DNA from: Caulobacteraceae bacterium
GTDB lineage: Bacteria > Pseudomonadota > Alphaproteobacteria > Caulobacterales > Aquidulcibacteraceae
Length of the DNA: 64,000 nucleotides
Direction of reading: 5' to 3'
NCBI GenBank assembly: GCA_016703335.1
Contig: JADJCG010000032.1
Span: forward strand, 67,835-131,834
Program-made: the position numbers and the translations under genes
Part shown: positions 18,341-27,453 of the stretch, one piece after another
How positions within the stretch are numbered: position 1 is the stretch's first letter
Layout: every line of letters begins with the position of its first letter
The notes under the pieces: model-generated
The model's database searches: none
Seen by the model: the letters and a program-made list of their open reading frames with translations, nothing else
Told to the model about the DNA's origin: nothing

Positions 18341-18364
18341 CGGCGGGAGTTCGGGGGATCGTTC

Positions 18365-20602
18365 GTGCGCGCTTGCATCGCTTTCATTGCTCTTATCGTT
18401 GTGACAGCCAGCGCGGCGGCGCAGACCAGAGATCAGCACCTCACCGGAAACCTAACCTCGCGTGCGCCGCGCGCGTCGTTCCAGTTGCAACTCGAAGCCG
18501 GGCAGATCGTGACGCTGCGCACCGAGTCCAGCGAAAATCTGGATACGGTTTTGACTCTGAATGGCCCGAACGGGCAGCGCATCGCAGAAAACGACGACGA
18601 GCAGCCAGGCATTCTGTCTTCGCGCATCGTGCAAGTTGTGCGGACCACTGGGCGCTACACGGCGATTGTCAGCGGCTATAACAACGCACGCGGCGCATTC
18701 GATCTCAACGTCACCTACGGCGTTGATGCCGGCCTATCCGATGCAGCGCGCGTGATCCGGGAAGAAACCGTCTCGCTCACAGCTCAGCGCCGCGAAGTGC
18801 GCTATCCCGTTGATCTCAACGCCGGCGACATCTTCGTCGCCACGACTTTCGCGTTGACGGAAGGCTTAGACACCACCTTGGCGCTGCAAGGCGCGAACGG
18901 CGCGTTGATCGCACAGAGCGACGATCGCGGCGACGGCACGCTGAATTCGCAGATCATCTATCAGGCGCGCACCGCCGGCCACTCCGGATTGCTGGCAAGC
19001 ACGCTCGGCGGCGCCGGTGTCGGCGACACCGCGATATCACTCGCGCTCGATCCGAACGCGCATGTGCCGTTCGATTTCAACTCGATCGAAGGCACGCGCA
19101 TCGCCGAGTATCAGGGTGAACTGGGCGAAGCGACGTCAACGCGTGAATATCCGATCAACCTGCGCTCAGGGCAGACGGTGCTAATCACCGCCGAAGCGAC
19201 TACCGGAAATCTCGATCCGGTGCTGACGCTGAATGATGCGGATGGCTATCCCGTCGCCATCAACGATGACCGCGGCGACGGCACGCTAAACTCCGCCTTC
19301 GCCTACACCGTACCGGAGACAGGCCGCTACACGATCGAGCTGTCGCGCTACGCACAATCGGCCAATAGCGGCAGCTATCGTTTGGTTGTGACGACCGTCG
19401 ATGCAGCCGTCGTCGGCCAGTTGCAGGCTATGGCCGACAACCAGGTCACGCTGAGCGGACCCGAACTCACAATCGAAACCCCGAATTTCCGCCTGCACTA
19501 CACGCTGGAAGGGCGCGACGCTTCGACAGAGCAATATGCGCGTCTCACCGCAAACGCCTTGGAAGAGGTGCTTGCGACGCAAGTGAACCAACTCGGCTGG
19601 GCCGCGCCCGTGCGCGAGCCAGATGGCCGCTACCGCGCCTACGTTGGCGAAGCCAACGGCAACATGGGTTACACCAAGCCGGTCGAAATGGTGTTCGACA
19701 ACCGCGGCACGCCGAACGTGCGTGAACGCTCTGCGGCGCGCGCGGTGCTGGTGATCGACAACGACTTCCGCGGCATGGGCAAGAAGGCGCCGCCGGAAAG
19801 CTTGATGCGCGCGACGGCGACGCATGAGCTCAACCACGTCATCCAGTTCGGCTATGATTCAATCGAAGGCCTGAACTGGCTTTACGAAGCGACGGCGTCG
19901 TGGACGGAAACGGTCACAGTCGGCGCGGATCAAGACGCTACCGACTACGTCGAGACCGACTTCGCAGCTCCGGAAGTGTGCTGGACCACGCGCACCGAGG
20001 GCTTCAACTACGCGCAATGGACGCTCCTGCAATCGCTCGCCGATCAATACGGCAACGGCATTGTCGTCAAAATCTGGGAAAGCAGCGTCACCTATGACGG
20101 CTTCGAGACGATGTCCCGCACGCTCGATGGCGTTGGCACAAACATCCCCGACGCAGTCCGCCGCTGGCGCGCGCAAAACTTCGCGCGGGCTTACGAGCTT
20201 GCGCCACGCTTCACACGCTCCGTCGCGTTGGCAGGCTCAATCTCGCGCGATGGTGCGTTCACCCCGCGCGGACGCATCGAGCAGCTCGGTGCGAACTATG
20301 TGCGTGTCACGGTCAGAGGCCCGAGGCTCTATTCGCTGCGCGGCGCCAACAACGCCGAGCTGGTCGGCCTCGGTGAGCGCAATGGCCGTATCGAAGTTGT
20401 GCCGCTCGGACGCGGCGGCGTGTTCGATGCCTCATCGTACGAGTATGCAGCGCTGATGGTGTTCAACCGCGCCATTCCGTCCGTGCCAGGCGAGTGCTCT
20501 GGCGTCGACTATTCCATCAACGTAGGCGCGGCTTCGGGTGCGCCGGCGGCGTCTCAATACACCTTTGACGCGTCACACTTCGTGGCGCCGTCAGTGCGTT
20601 AG
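18365..20602 (+). CDS. Secreted metallopeptidase with PPC-like repeats (MXAN_6640-type)
   Basis: A 745-residue exported protein (signal MRACIAFIALIVVTASAAAQ, cleavage near A-A-A-Q). Three beta-sandwich repeats of the pre-peptidase C-terminal type follow, at roughly 25-120, 130-235 and 245-350. Each has an L-D-x-x-L-x-L-x-x-x-x-G core and an acidic turn (IAQSDDRGDGTLNSQ and INDDRGDGTLNSAF are close copies). The second half holds a zinc-protease motif HELNHVIQFGY (residues 487-497) and a downstream WLYEATASWTE with Glu508, a gluzincin-like spacing. Start is GTG. Substrate unknown; extracellular or periplasmic proteolysis is inferred. Confidence 0.75.
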   Translation: MRACIAFIALIVVTASAAAQTRDQHLTGNLTSRAPRASFQLQLEAGQIVTLRTESSENLDTVLTLNGPNGQRIAENDDEQPGILSSRIVQVVRTTGRYTAIVSGYNNARGAFDLNVTYGVDAGLSDAARVIREETVSLTAQRREVRYPVDLNAGDIFVATTFALTEGLDTTLALQGANGALIAQSDDRGDGTLNSQIIYQARTAGHSGLLASTLGGAGVGDTAISLALDPNAHVPFDFNSIEGTRIAEYQGELGEATSTREYPINLRSGQTVLITAEATTGNLDPVLTLNDADGYPVAINDDRGDGTLNSAFAYTVPETGRYTIELSRYAQSANSGSYRLVVTTVDAAVVGQLQAMADNQVTLSGPELTIETPNFRLHYTLEGRDASTEQYARLTANALEEVLATQVNQLGWAAPVREPDGRYRAYVGEANGNMGYTKPVEMVFDNRGTPNVRERSAARAVLVIDNDFRGMGKKAPPESLMRATATHELNHVIQFGYDSIEGLNWLYEATASWTETVTVGADQDATDYVETDFAAPEVCWTTRTEGFNYAQWTLLQSLADQYGNGIVVKIWESSVTYDGFETMSRTLDGVGTNIPDAVRRWRAQNFARAYELAPRFTRSVALAGSISRDGAFTPRGRIEQLGANYVRVTVRGPRLYSLRGANNAELVGLGERNGRIEVVPLGRGGVFDASSYEYAALMVFNRAIPSVPGECSGVDYSINVGAASGAPAASQYTFDASHFVAPSVR

Positions 20603-20875
20603 CCTGAGCTGCGAGATCGACTGGCCGATTTGCTGGAAGGCGTTTTGCAACGTCGTGCGGTCGTCGGCGAGGTAGAAGTGTGATTCAGTCGCACACTGGC
20701 GGAACACCGACATGTCCGTCGCGTCGTTATCGATGTGGAAGCCCACTGTGTAGACGATAATGTTGCGCTGCTTCATGGCGTTGCAGATCGCGATGGTTTG
20801 CGCTGCCGATGATCCATTGGTGGCGTTGCAAGTGATGTGGTCGCTCGTCGAGCCGGAGCGCGCTCGCTCAGTCAT
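20591..20875 (-). pseudogene. C-terminal fragment of a TadG-like (VWA) pilus protein
   Basis: About 94 codons that match only the end of TadE/TadG-type proteins: ATNGSSAAQTIAICNAMKQR, NIIVYTVGFHID, FRQCATESHFYLADD and a C-terminal FQQIGQSISQLRL. The von Willebrand A domain, membrane helix and N-terminus are missing. The open frame continues upstream only to the in-frame stop of prs, so the fragment begins immediately after prs. It looks like a leftover of a rearranged tad locus. It overlaps the convergent metallopeptidase gene by 12 bases. Confidence 0.7.
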
Positions 20876-20908
20876 TCGCAGATTGGCACACCCGAGCTTG
20901 CTTGATCG

Positions 20909-21844
20909 TTACTCGAACAGCGAGCTCACGCTCTGCTCGTTCGCGATTCGCCAGATCGCGTCGCCCATAAGCGCCGCAACGGAAATCTCGCGGATCTTGC
21001 CGCTTTTGTATTTGCGCGCGGTCGGATCGATCGAGTCCGTGACCACGAGTTCTTTCAGCATGCTGTCGTCGACGCGCTTCACGGCGCCGTTCGAGAGCAC
21101 GCCGTGTGTGATGTAGGCAGAGACGGACTTCGCCTTTTCCTTAAGCAGCGCTTCGGCGGCGTTGCAGAGCGTGCCGCCGCTATCGACGATGTCATCGATC
21201 AGAATGCAATCGCGGCCCGAGACGTCGCCGATTATGTGCATCACTTCGCTGACGCCGGCTTTCTCGCGACGCTTGTCGACGATGGCGAGATCGGCGCCCA
21301 AACGGTTAGCCAAGGCACGTGCGCGCACGACACCGCCAACGTCTGGCGAGACGATCATGAGCTTCGTCGTGTCTTTGCAATTCTCACGGATGTCGCGCTC
21401 AAGCACCGGCGTCGAGAAGAGGTTGTCCGTCGGGATGTCGAAGAAGCCTTGGATCTGCCCCGCATGCAGCTCAAGCGTCAGCACGCGATTGGCGCCGGCG
21501 GTGGTGATGAGGTTCGCGACCAGCTTCGCCGAGATCGGCGTGCGGCCGCCGACTTTGCGGTCCTGACGGCCGTAGCCGTAGTAGGGGATCACTGCCGTGA
21601 TGCGACGGGCAGACGCGCGCCGCAGCGCATCGATGCCGATCAGCAATTCCATCAAATGGTCGTTCGCCGGGTATGAGGTCGACTGCAGGATGAACACATC
21701 CTCGCCGCGGACGTTTTCTTGAATCTCGACAAAGATCTCGTTGTCCTTAAACCGCTGGAACTTGGCCTGCGCGAGCGGTGTATCCAGGTGGTCCGCGATC
21801 GCCTTGGCGAGCAGCGGGTTGGAATTGGCGGACAACAATTTCAT
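20909..21844 (-). CDS. prs: Ribose-phosphate pyrophosphokinase (PRPP synthetase)
   Basis: Makes PRPP from ribose-5-phosphate and ATP for nucleotide, His and Trp synthesis. In 311 residues: RFKDNEIFVEIQENVRGEDV near the N-terminus, the ATP loop YGYGRQDRK, the PRPP-binding signature VSPDVGGVVRARALA and the ribose-phosphate loop CILIDDIVDSGGTL. Start is ATG 21844 (MKLLSANSNPLLAKAIADHL); the longer open frame upstream is not coding. The gene ends directly before the TadG fragment. Confidence 0.95.
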   Translation of the reverse strand: MKLLSANSNPLLAKAIADHLDTPLAQAKFQRFKDNEIFVEIQENVRGEDVFILQSTSYPANDHLMELLIGIDALRRASARRITAVIPYYGYGRQDRKVGGRTPISAKLVANLITTAGANRVLTLELHAGQIQGFFDIPTDNLFSTPVLERDIRENCKDTTKLMIVSPDVGGVVRARALANRLGADLAIVDKRREKAGVSEVMHIIGDVSGRDCILIDDIVDSGGTLCNAAEALLKEKAKSVSAYITHGVLSNGAVKRVDDSMLKELVVTDSIDPTARKYKSGKIREISVAALMGDAIWRIANEQSVSSLFE

Positions 21845-21884
21845 CGGAGCGGCCCCGTCGCTTGATCGACGCTCCTTTAAGCGC

Positions 21885-21900
21885 CGACTCGGCGGAGTCG
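21885..21900. other. Short perfect hairpin between the dipeptidase gene and prs
   Basis: CGACTC / GAGTCG with a GGCG loop, in the 113-base gap upstream of prs and downstream of the minus-strand pgeF/dipeptidase unit. It could be part of a weak terminator or a leader structure; no clear U-tract follows on either strand. Confidence 0.25.
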
Positions 21901-21957
21901 AAAGCTTTTGCTGCACTTTAATGACAGCAACGTGTGACGTGGCCCCGGCGCCACGAT

Positions 21958-22733
21958 TTAGGGCGCTTCCGCACCGGCATAGAGGGCTTCGGCCTCGTTT
22001 CGGAGCTTGGCCCACATCTGGTCGCCAAACGAGAAGTGCCACCACTCGGACGGATTGGAAGCGAAACCAGCATCCACCATAAGCCAATAGAGCAACCGCC
22101 GGTTGGCGCGGGCCTCTTCGTTGGAGAACGAAAACGCCGCGTCATCCGTCTCCGTTTCGAAGCGATCCGTGTGCGCGAGCGGCGAAGCGTCGTCGAAGAG
22201 CGAGCCCATCCAAAGCGGATCGCCGTTCTGCCACCGTATCGTGAGATCAACTGCACCGCCGGTCGAGTGCGGTGAAGGCGCACCGGCGCCGCCACTGGGC
22301 GCCGCCCAATAGTTTGTGACTTCGGCGACGAGTTCGGCCTCGCTCAGATGCGGATTGCGCTTACGCAGTTCCGCCGGAAGCCAGCGATCATGAAAGTACG
22401 CTTGCACGGCTTGCGGCGCCACGCGTCAAAGACGAAGAGCTCAAGCTGCGCTTCCGCCAGCTTCGCGTTCACAGCGCGCAAGCGTTCGACCGCGCCTTGC
22501 CGGAGTGACAGCGTTTCAATCGAACCTGGGATCACCGCGTAGTAGGGCGGATTGCGCGGCTGGGCGTAAAAGTTCTCGCCGCGCACGCCGTAGTCGCTCA
22601 GTGCAACAAGTGGTTCACGGTTCGCTGCGCCGCTGAAGGCGATCGGAAGTTCGCGATAGCCGCGCGCGCGATGTTCAGGCGGCGGCGGAATGGGCTTGTC
22701 GCGCAGCGCGCCGAGTGAACCGAAAACGCTCAT
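21958..22733 (-). pseudogene. Second D-Ala-D-Ala dipeptidase-like M15D peptidase, one frameshift
   Basis: From ATG 22733 the first frame (MSVFGSLGALRDKPIPPPPE) runs to LFVFDAWR. The chain then continues in the next frame as PQAVQAYFHDRWLPAELRKR through the zinc motif SPHSTGGAVDLTI and EWWHFSFGDQMW to the stop at 21958. One base is missing near 22417 (TGG CG? CCG CAA). Unlike the copy at 356-1027, no lipoprotein signal is seen, so it would be cytoplasmic. Its start overlaps the pgeF stop (ATGA), placing it last in a peptidoglycan/lipoprotein-related operon. Confidence 0.82.
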
Positions 22734-23533
22734 CCGAGCATGATGACACTGCAATTGCGGCCATAATCGCCCGCTTTCTCGTGAACTGAGCGGCGATGCG
22801 AATGCAGCCGCTTAGATTCCGCGTAAGTATCGAGCGGCATTGTTTCAATCTGCGTGACGCCAGCCGCCTCAAGCCGTGAAGCGCAGAAGCCGGGCAGATC
22901 GAAATGCAATCGATCGCCAGCGCCGGGAACAAAGAAGCGCGCAAAGCTTGGATCAGCCGAAGCGAACTCGGCTTCGAACTCCGGGCCGACTTCGTATGAG
23001 CTTTGATGGATGCAGGGGCCAATGGCGGCAGTGATACGCCCGCGCTCCGCACCCTGCTCTTTCATCAAGCGCACAGTGTTCTCGATCACGCCGCCTAGTG
23101 CGCCGCGCCAACCCGCATGCGCCGCGCCGATAACCTTGGCGTGCGTGTCCGCGAATAGGATCGGCGTGCAATCTGCTGTCAGAATTGAAATCGCGAGGTT
23201 CGGCGTCGTCGTAACAAGCGCATCCGCACGCGGACGCTCACCCGTCCAAGGCGCATCAATGAAAACCGCAGTAGGTGAGTGGACCTGATGCACGCCAGTC
23301 AGATGATCGCGCTCAATCCCAAACGCCTCCGCGATGCGTCTGCGGTTCTCCAACACGTTCGCTGGATCATCGTTCGAGCCGGTACCCGCGTTCAGCGATG
23401 CGTAAGTCCCAGACGACACGCCGCCCTCGCGCCCGAAGAAGCCGTGCTTCACGCCAGCGAGCACGCCAGCGCGCGAGGATGGCGGCGCGCTCAGAATCCC
23501 GCCGGTGGCGGCAGATTTGGGCTCGACAGGCAT
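22730..23533 (-). CDS. pgeF: Peptidoglycan editing factor PgeF (YfiH, laccase-domain)
   Basis: Cu/Zn-binding polyphenol-oxidase-fold protein of 267 residues. In E. coli PgeF removes L-Ser-containing stem peptides from peptidoglycan precursors; related proteins act as purine nucleosidases. Metal ligands are in HQVHS, TADCTPIL and AAHAGWRGALGG, with IGPCIHQSSYEVG following. It overlaps the end of the methyltransferase gene by 43 bases and the dipeptidase start by 4. Confidence 0.92.
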   Translation of the reverse strand: MPVEPKSAATGGILSAPPSSRAGVLAGVKHGFFGREGGVSSGTYASLNAGTGSNDDPANVLENRRRIAEAFGIERDHLTGVHQVHSPTAVFIDAPWTGERPRADALVTTTPNLAISILTADCTPILFADTHAKVIGAAHAGWRGALGGVIENTVRLMKEQGAERGRITAAIGPCIHQSSYEVGPEFEAEFASADPSFARFFVPGAGDRLHFDLPGFCASRLEAAGVTQIETMPLDTYAESKRLHSHRRSVHEKAGDYGRNCSVIMLG

Positions 23534-24534
23534 ATCACCTTGAACAATGCGCCCATTTCATCAGCATGCGTCAAGCGATGAACTTCGCGCTTTAGCCGCT
23601 CGGCGTGTGAGGGATTGGCCCGCGACAACGCTTCCGCGCGGAACTCGATGCCGAGCGAGCGCAAGAAGGCGCCCTGCGTGATCGGTCCGTGCACATCGAG
23701 GTTCGCGGCATCCGCAAGCTGCGCGATGCGCGCGAAATCGACATGCGCCGTGAGGTCAGCCTCGCCAGGCGTTTCCATCGGATCGACCTTCTTGTGACGC
23801 TTCAGCGCCTGCAGCGTGTCCGCGCCCTCGGGCTTGGTGTAACCGTAATCGATGATCAGCACGCGACCTGGCGCATCATGCAGTCGCCGCTCGATGTCGT
23901 AGATAATGCTTTCGAGGCCGGGCGCGATTTCGCGTACTGTACCGAGTTCGTCTTCGCTATCGGGCGCCGGGAGCGGGGCGCTCAGTCCAAAGGTGAGCTT
24001 CTGCGCCTCGTCGAGGCCGACGAGCTTTTCGTGCCAACCATCTTCGCCGAGAAAGAATTGGCGGATGGGTAAGCAATCGAAGAACTCGTTCGCGACGATG
24101 AGGCAGGGCCCCGGTGAAACATCTTCAATGCGCGCTTCCCATTCGGCGTCGCGCAGACGCTCGGCTTGCTCATCCTTCAGCGGTGCGCTGGTTTCGACCA
24201 GCACCACGGTTGCGGCTTCGTGCATGCCTTCGATACGTTTCGTCGCGCGGATCGCATCTTCCATCAGCACGCCGCGGCCTGGGCCAAGTTCAATCCAGTT
24301 GAAGGCCGGCTTGCCCAGCGCCTCCCACTCGTGCGCGCACCAAAGCCCGATTAGCTCGCCGAACATTTGGCTCGCTTCCGGCGCCGTCAGAAAATCAGCG
24401 CTGGCGCCACCGATGTTCGGACGCGTGGCGTAGTAGCCATCTTCCGGATCATAGAGGCACGCGCCCATATATTCCGCGACGGTCAGCGGGCCGTTGTCGC
24501 GGATATGTTCGATCAGTTTCTCGCTGAGGCTCAC
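23491..24534 (-). CDS. SAM-dependent methyltransferase, MidA/NDUFAF7 family
   Basis: About 347 residues. N-terminal family segment NGPLTVAEYMGACLYDPEDG, then FLTAPEASQMFGELIGLW, the SAM motif WIELGPGRGVLMEDAIR, VANEFFDCLPIRQF and RVLIIDYGYTK. The mitochondrial relative dimethylates an arginine of complex I subunit NDUFS2, so a respiratory-complex target is possible here. The start is taken as GTG 24534, whose GTGA overlaps the lgt stop; an upstream in-frame ATG at 24579 would extend into lgt. Gene order lgt-MidA-pgeF is conserved in Alphaproteobacteria. Confidence 0.88.
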   Translation of the reverse strand: MSLSEKLIEHIRDNGPLTVAEYMGACLYDPEDGYYATRPNIGGASADFLTAPEASQMFGELIGLWCAHEWEALGKPAFNWIELGPGRGVLMEDAIRATKRIEGMHEAATVVLVETSAPLKDEQAERLRDAEWEARIEDVSPGPCLIVANEFFDCLPIRQFFLGEDGWHEKLVGLDEAQKLTFGLSAPLPAPDSEDELGTVREIAPGLESIIYDIERRLHDAPGRVLIIDYGYTKPEGADTLQALKRHKKVDPMETPGEADLTAHVDFARIAQLADAANLDVHGPITQGAFLRSLGIEFRAEALSRANPSHAERLKREVHRLTHADEMGALFKVICLSSPNLPPPAGF

Positions 24535-25589
24535 GCCGACGCCAGTTTCGGTTGCTTCAACGCGCGGCGGATGAGCCAAACGCCAAACGCGATCATCGGC
24601 AGAGATAGCAACATGCCCATGGTGATGAACCCACGCAGGGCTTCCGGCATGTGCGCATCCGGCTCACGCACGGTTTCCAGCAAGGCGCGGAAGAGGCCGT
24701 AGCAAACCAGGAAGACGCCAGTGTTCATGCCCGGACGACGCAACGTGTCGTAGCGCAGTGTCAGGAAATTGATGATCGTGAAGAGCGCAACGCCCTCAAG
24801 CGCCGCTTCATAGAGTTGGCTCGGATGGCGCGGTTCCATGCCAGCCGCACACGCGCCGCCGCCTTGCATCAGCAAACGATCATTGCAAAAGATCATGCCC
24901 CAAGGCGCATCAGTCGGCCGGCCCCAGAGCTCGCCATTGATGAAGTTCGCGATGCGGCCAAAGAAGAGACCGAGCGGCGCCGCCGCAGCGGCGATATCGC
25001 CGAGGCGCAAGAGATCGACCTTGTCGGTCTTAGCCTTCACGCGCGCGGCTTCAGCTTCCGTCTTCAGAATCCATTTGTCTTCGCCAAAGCGCGTGTACTT
25101 CGCGCCTTCGCCATCCGGCGCCTTGTCGACGGCGTGCTTGGCCGCGAGCTTCGCGTATTGTTCTTCGTTGACGTGCGTCTGACGGGTGAACCACCAGGCC
25201 GCGACCGCAACGCCGATCAAGCCGCCATGGAAGCTCATGCCGCCTTGCCAGATCTGGAAGACTTCCATGAAGTTCCGCCAGATCATGTCGGGCTTGTAGA
25301 ACAGCACGTAGCCGATGCGGCCGCCGAGGATGACGCCGAGCGTCGCCCAGAACAGAAAGTCGTCAGCCTGCGGCACACTCAGCGCCGGCTTGTTCGGCGC
25401 CCACAGCTTGTCACGGCGGATCAGCCAGACCATCCAGCGCCAGCCGAGGACCAAGCCCACAATGTAGGCAAGCGCGTACCAGCGTAGCGGGAAGGGGCCC
25501 CAATGGCCGCCGAACAGATCGAAGCCGGGGATTGTCAGCGCCGCCGGGTCGATATTGGGGAATTGGATCGCTTCTAAAATCACCCGCAC
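24531..25589 (-). CDS. lgt: Prolipoprotein diacylglyceryl transferase Lgt, with a loop insertion
   Basis: Inner-membrane enzyme that transfers diacylglycerol from phosphatidylglycerol to the lipobox Cys of prolipoproteins. Key segments: LGGRIGYVLFY, WQGGMSFHGGLIG and GRIANFINGELWGRPTD, all intact. At 352 residues it is longer than the usual 260-300 because of a charged, Lys/Glu-rich stretch at about 137-192 between two membrane helices (THVNEEQYAKLAAKHAVDKA onward), likely a cytoplasmic loop. Start is GTG 25589; GTG 25583 is an alternative. First gene of the unit with the MidA-like, pgeF and dipeptidase genes. Confidence 0.92.
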   Translation of the reverse strand: MRVILEAIQFPNIDPAALTIPGFDLFGGHWGPFPLRWYALAYIVGLVLGWRWMVWLIRRDKLWAPNKPALSVPQADDFLFWATLGVILGGRIGYVLFYKPDMIWRNFMEVFQIWQGGMSFHGGLIGVAVAAWWFTRQTHVNEEQYAKLAAKHAVDKAPDGEGAKYTRFGEDKWILKTEAEAARVKAKTDKVDLLRLGDIAAAAAPLGLFFGRIANFINGELWGRPTDAPWGMIFCNDRLLMQGGGACAAGMEPRHPSQLYEAALEGVALFTIINFLTLRYDTLRRPGMNTGVFLVCYGLFRALLETVREPDAHMPEALRGFITMGMLLSLPMIAFGVWLIRRALKQPKLASA

Positions 25590-25667
25590 TTACCTTTGGC
25601 TGAAGCTGATAAGCCGCATTGTCCGGCCCCGCGGCGCTTAATAAGTAGGCCGAAAGGATCGGTCCAC

Positions 25668-25922
25668 ATGCAAACGACAAGCTCGGTGTTCGATGATCTG
25701 GCCCGCTTGATGACGGGAGCCATGGGGATGGCGCAAGGCGCTCAGCTTGAGGCGAAAAGCTTCATGCGCGCCCACGCCGACCGTTTCGTCGCGGAAATGG
25801 ACCTTATCAGCCGCGACGAGTTCGAAGTCGTGAAGCAAATGGCCGCCGATGCGCGCGCCGAAGCCGATGCACTGAAGGAGCGCGTCGCTGCGATCGAGGC
25901 TTTGCTCAAAGATCGAGCCTAA
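25668..25922 (+). CDS. ubiK: UbiK family accessory factor (BMFP/YqiC)
   Basis: An 84-residue protein: MQTTSSVFDDLARLMTGAMG, then a helical C-terminal half (DEFEVVKQMAADARAEADAL, KERVAAIEALL) forming the trimeric coiled coil of the BMFP fold. UbiK assists the aerobic ubiquinone-synthesis complex and binds lipids. The ATG at 25668 is preceded by AAGGA. It is divergent from lgt. Confidence 0.85.
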   Translation: MQTTSSVFDDLARLMTGAMGMAQGAQLEAKSFMRAHADRFVAEMDLISRDEFEVVKQMAADARAEADALKERVAAIEALLKDRA

Positions 25923-26093
25923 ACGTATCGCAATACGAAGAGTTGGCGACGTTAAGACCTGCGAAACTCGTGGCGCTTCCTAGTCATACAGGGGATCGAT
26001 TCGACGCGTCCGCTTAAGGCGCGCATCCAAGTGGAAGAGATCGAAATTCTGGCTGCTGAGGGGCGGCCTAGCGCTCGCGAAGAGGGGACGCTG

Positions 26094-26600
26094 ATGGATC
26101 TCTGGCTCGACGATGAAGCCGAAACTGCTTCCGATCCAATGGACACCGTGGAGTCCGTGATCGGTTCTGACGAACGCTTCCAATGCGAACACGCCGAAGA
26201 CGGCGATCTGCACTTCTCCTTCAAGACCAGCTGGGGCGAGAGCGTAGGTTACTTTTCATATCGCCACGAACTCCCGGCTCTCCTCTTCACACTCGGCTTC
26301 GAAATCCAGGCGCCAGTGTCGCGCCGCGTTGAGACGCTGAAGCTGGCGGCGCTGATCAACGAAAATCTCTGGCTTGGCCACTTCGACGTCTGGTCGGACG
26401 ACGGCACGATCATATTCCGGCACGCGATGCCGATGATCGGTCGCGACGAAATCTCGATCGGCGAAGTGCAGGCGATGCTTGCGGCAGCAATGGATGCGGC
26501 CGAGCGTTTCAGCCCGGCGTTCCAGTATGTGATCCTCGGCGGCATGTCGGCTGAAGATTCATCTGCCGCCGCATTGTTTGAGACCGTTGGAGAAGCGTGA
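26094..26600 (+). CDS. YbjN domain-containing protein
   Basis: A 168-residue cytosolic protein of the YbjN family (T3SS-chaperone-like fold): SVIGSDERFQCEHAEDGDLH, RRVETLKLAALINENLWLGH and FRHAMPMIGRDEISIGEVQA are typical. The start ATG 26094 has GAGGGG eight bases upstream; an upstream in-frame ATG lacks one. It overlaps proC by GTGA. Function is regulatory or chaperone-like in relatives but undefined. Confidence 0.82.
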   Translation: MDLWLDDEAETASDPMDTVESVIGSDERFQCEHAEDGDLHFSFKTSWGESVGYFSYRHELPALLFTLGFEIQAPVSRRVETLKLAALINENLWLGHFDVWSDDGTIIFRHAMPMIGRDEISIGEVQAMLAAAMDAAERFSPAFQYVILGGMSAEDSSAAALFETVGEA

Positions 26601-27415
26601 GCCGCGACGCGCCCTCGATCGCACTCGTCGGCGCGGGCGCAATGGGCGGCGCGCTTGTGCGCGGCTGGATCGAGGCCGTGCGCAAGGGCGGCGCGCTGAC
26701 GCTGAGCATTGTCGATCCCAACTTTGATCCAAAGCTTGAGCGCGAACTGGATTCCGTCGGCGCGGTGATCAATCCGCCCAATCCAGGGCCAGTCGACATT
26801 GTCGTCCTCGCGGTGAAGCCGCAGATTTTTCCATCCGTCGTTGAAAGCGTGAAGCTCTTCGTGGGCGAGGACACGCGCGTGATGTCGGTGATGGCCGGCA
26901 TTCCGATGGAGACATTGTCGCGCGAGCTTGGCGCGCAACGTGTCATCCGCTGCGTGCCAAACACGCCGGCGCGCATTGGCCGCGGCGTCACCGCGTATGT
27001 GACCTCGCCCGCATGCACCGACGAAGATCGCCAACTCGTCGAACAATTGTTGCTGCCGCTTGGCACGGTGGAGCCGATCGCCGCCGAGCGCTTGATGGAC
27101 GTTGTCACCGCTGTCTCAGGCTCAGGCCCGGCCTACGTTTTTCTACTCGCCGAAGTGCTCGCTGCAGCCGCGGAGCAAGAAGGCCTCGACCGCGACACCG
27201 CCATGCGCATCGCCAGCCAAACCGTGGCCGGAGCTGGCGCGCTTATGCTCGAAACCGGCGAGCCGCCCGGTACGCTGCGCAAACAAGTCACATCGCCGGG
27301 CGGCACCACCGAAGCCGCGCTCGACGTCCTGGGCGCAGGGGACGGCCTCGGCCCCTTGCTGCGCCGCGCCGTCAGCGCAGCCGCAGCACGTTCGCGGCAA
27401 CTCGGCAAAGGCTAG
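26597..27415 (+). CDS. proC: Pyrroline-5-carboxylate reductase
   Basis: Last step of proline synthesis, NAD(P)H-dependent. In 272 residues: the Rossmann start ALVGAGAMGGALVRGWIE, AVKPQIFPSVVES, IRCVPNTPARIGRGVTAY and the family signature VTAVSGSGPAYVFLLAEVL, ending in KQVTSPGGTTEAALDVL. Start is GTG, overlapping the YbjN gene stop. Confidence 0.94.
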   Translation: MSRDAPSIALVGAGAMGGALVRGWIEAVRKGGALTLSIVDPNFDPKLERELDSVGAVINPPNPGPVDIVVLAVKPQIFPSVVESVKLFVGEDTRVMSVMAGIPMETLSRELGAQRVIRCVPNTPARIGRGVTAYVTSPACTDEDRQLVEQLLLPLGTVEPIAAERLMDVVTAVSGSGPAYVFLLAEVLAAAAEQEGLDRDTAMRIASQTVAGAGALMLETGEPPGTLRKQVTSPGGTTEAALDVLGAGDGLGPLLRRAVSAAAARSRQLGKG

Positions 27416-27453
27416 CTTCTCAGCAGCGTCGCGATTTGGCATGATAAGCGCGC

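Noticed and set aside
20591..20875. The TadG-like piece as a complete small gene
   Set aside because: It matches only the extreme C-terminus of a larger protein and lacks the VWA domain and any ribosome site.
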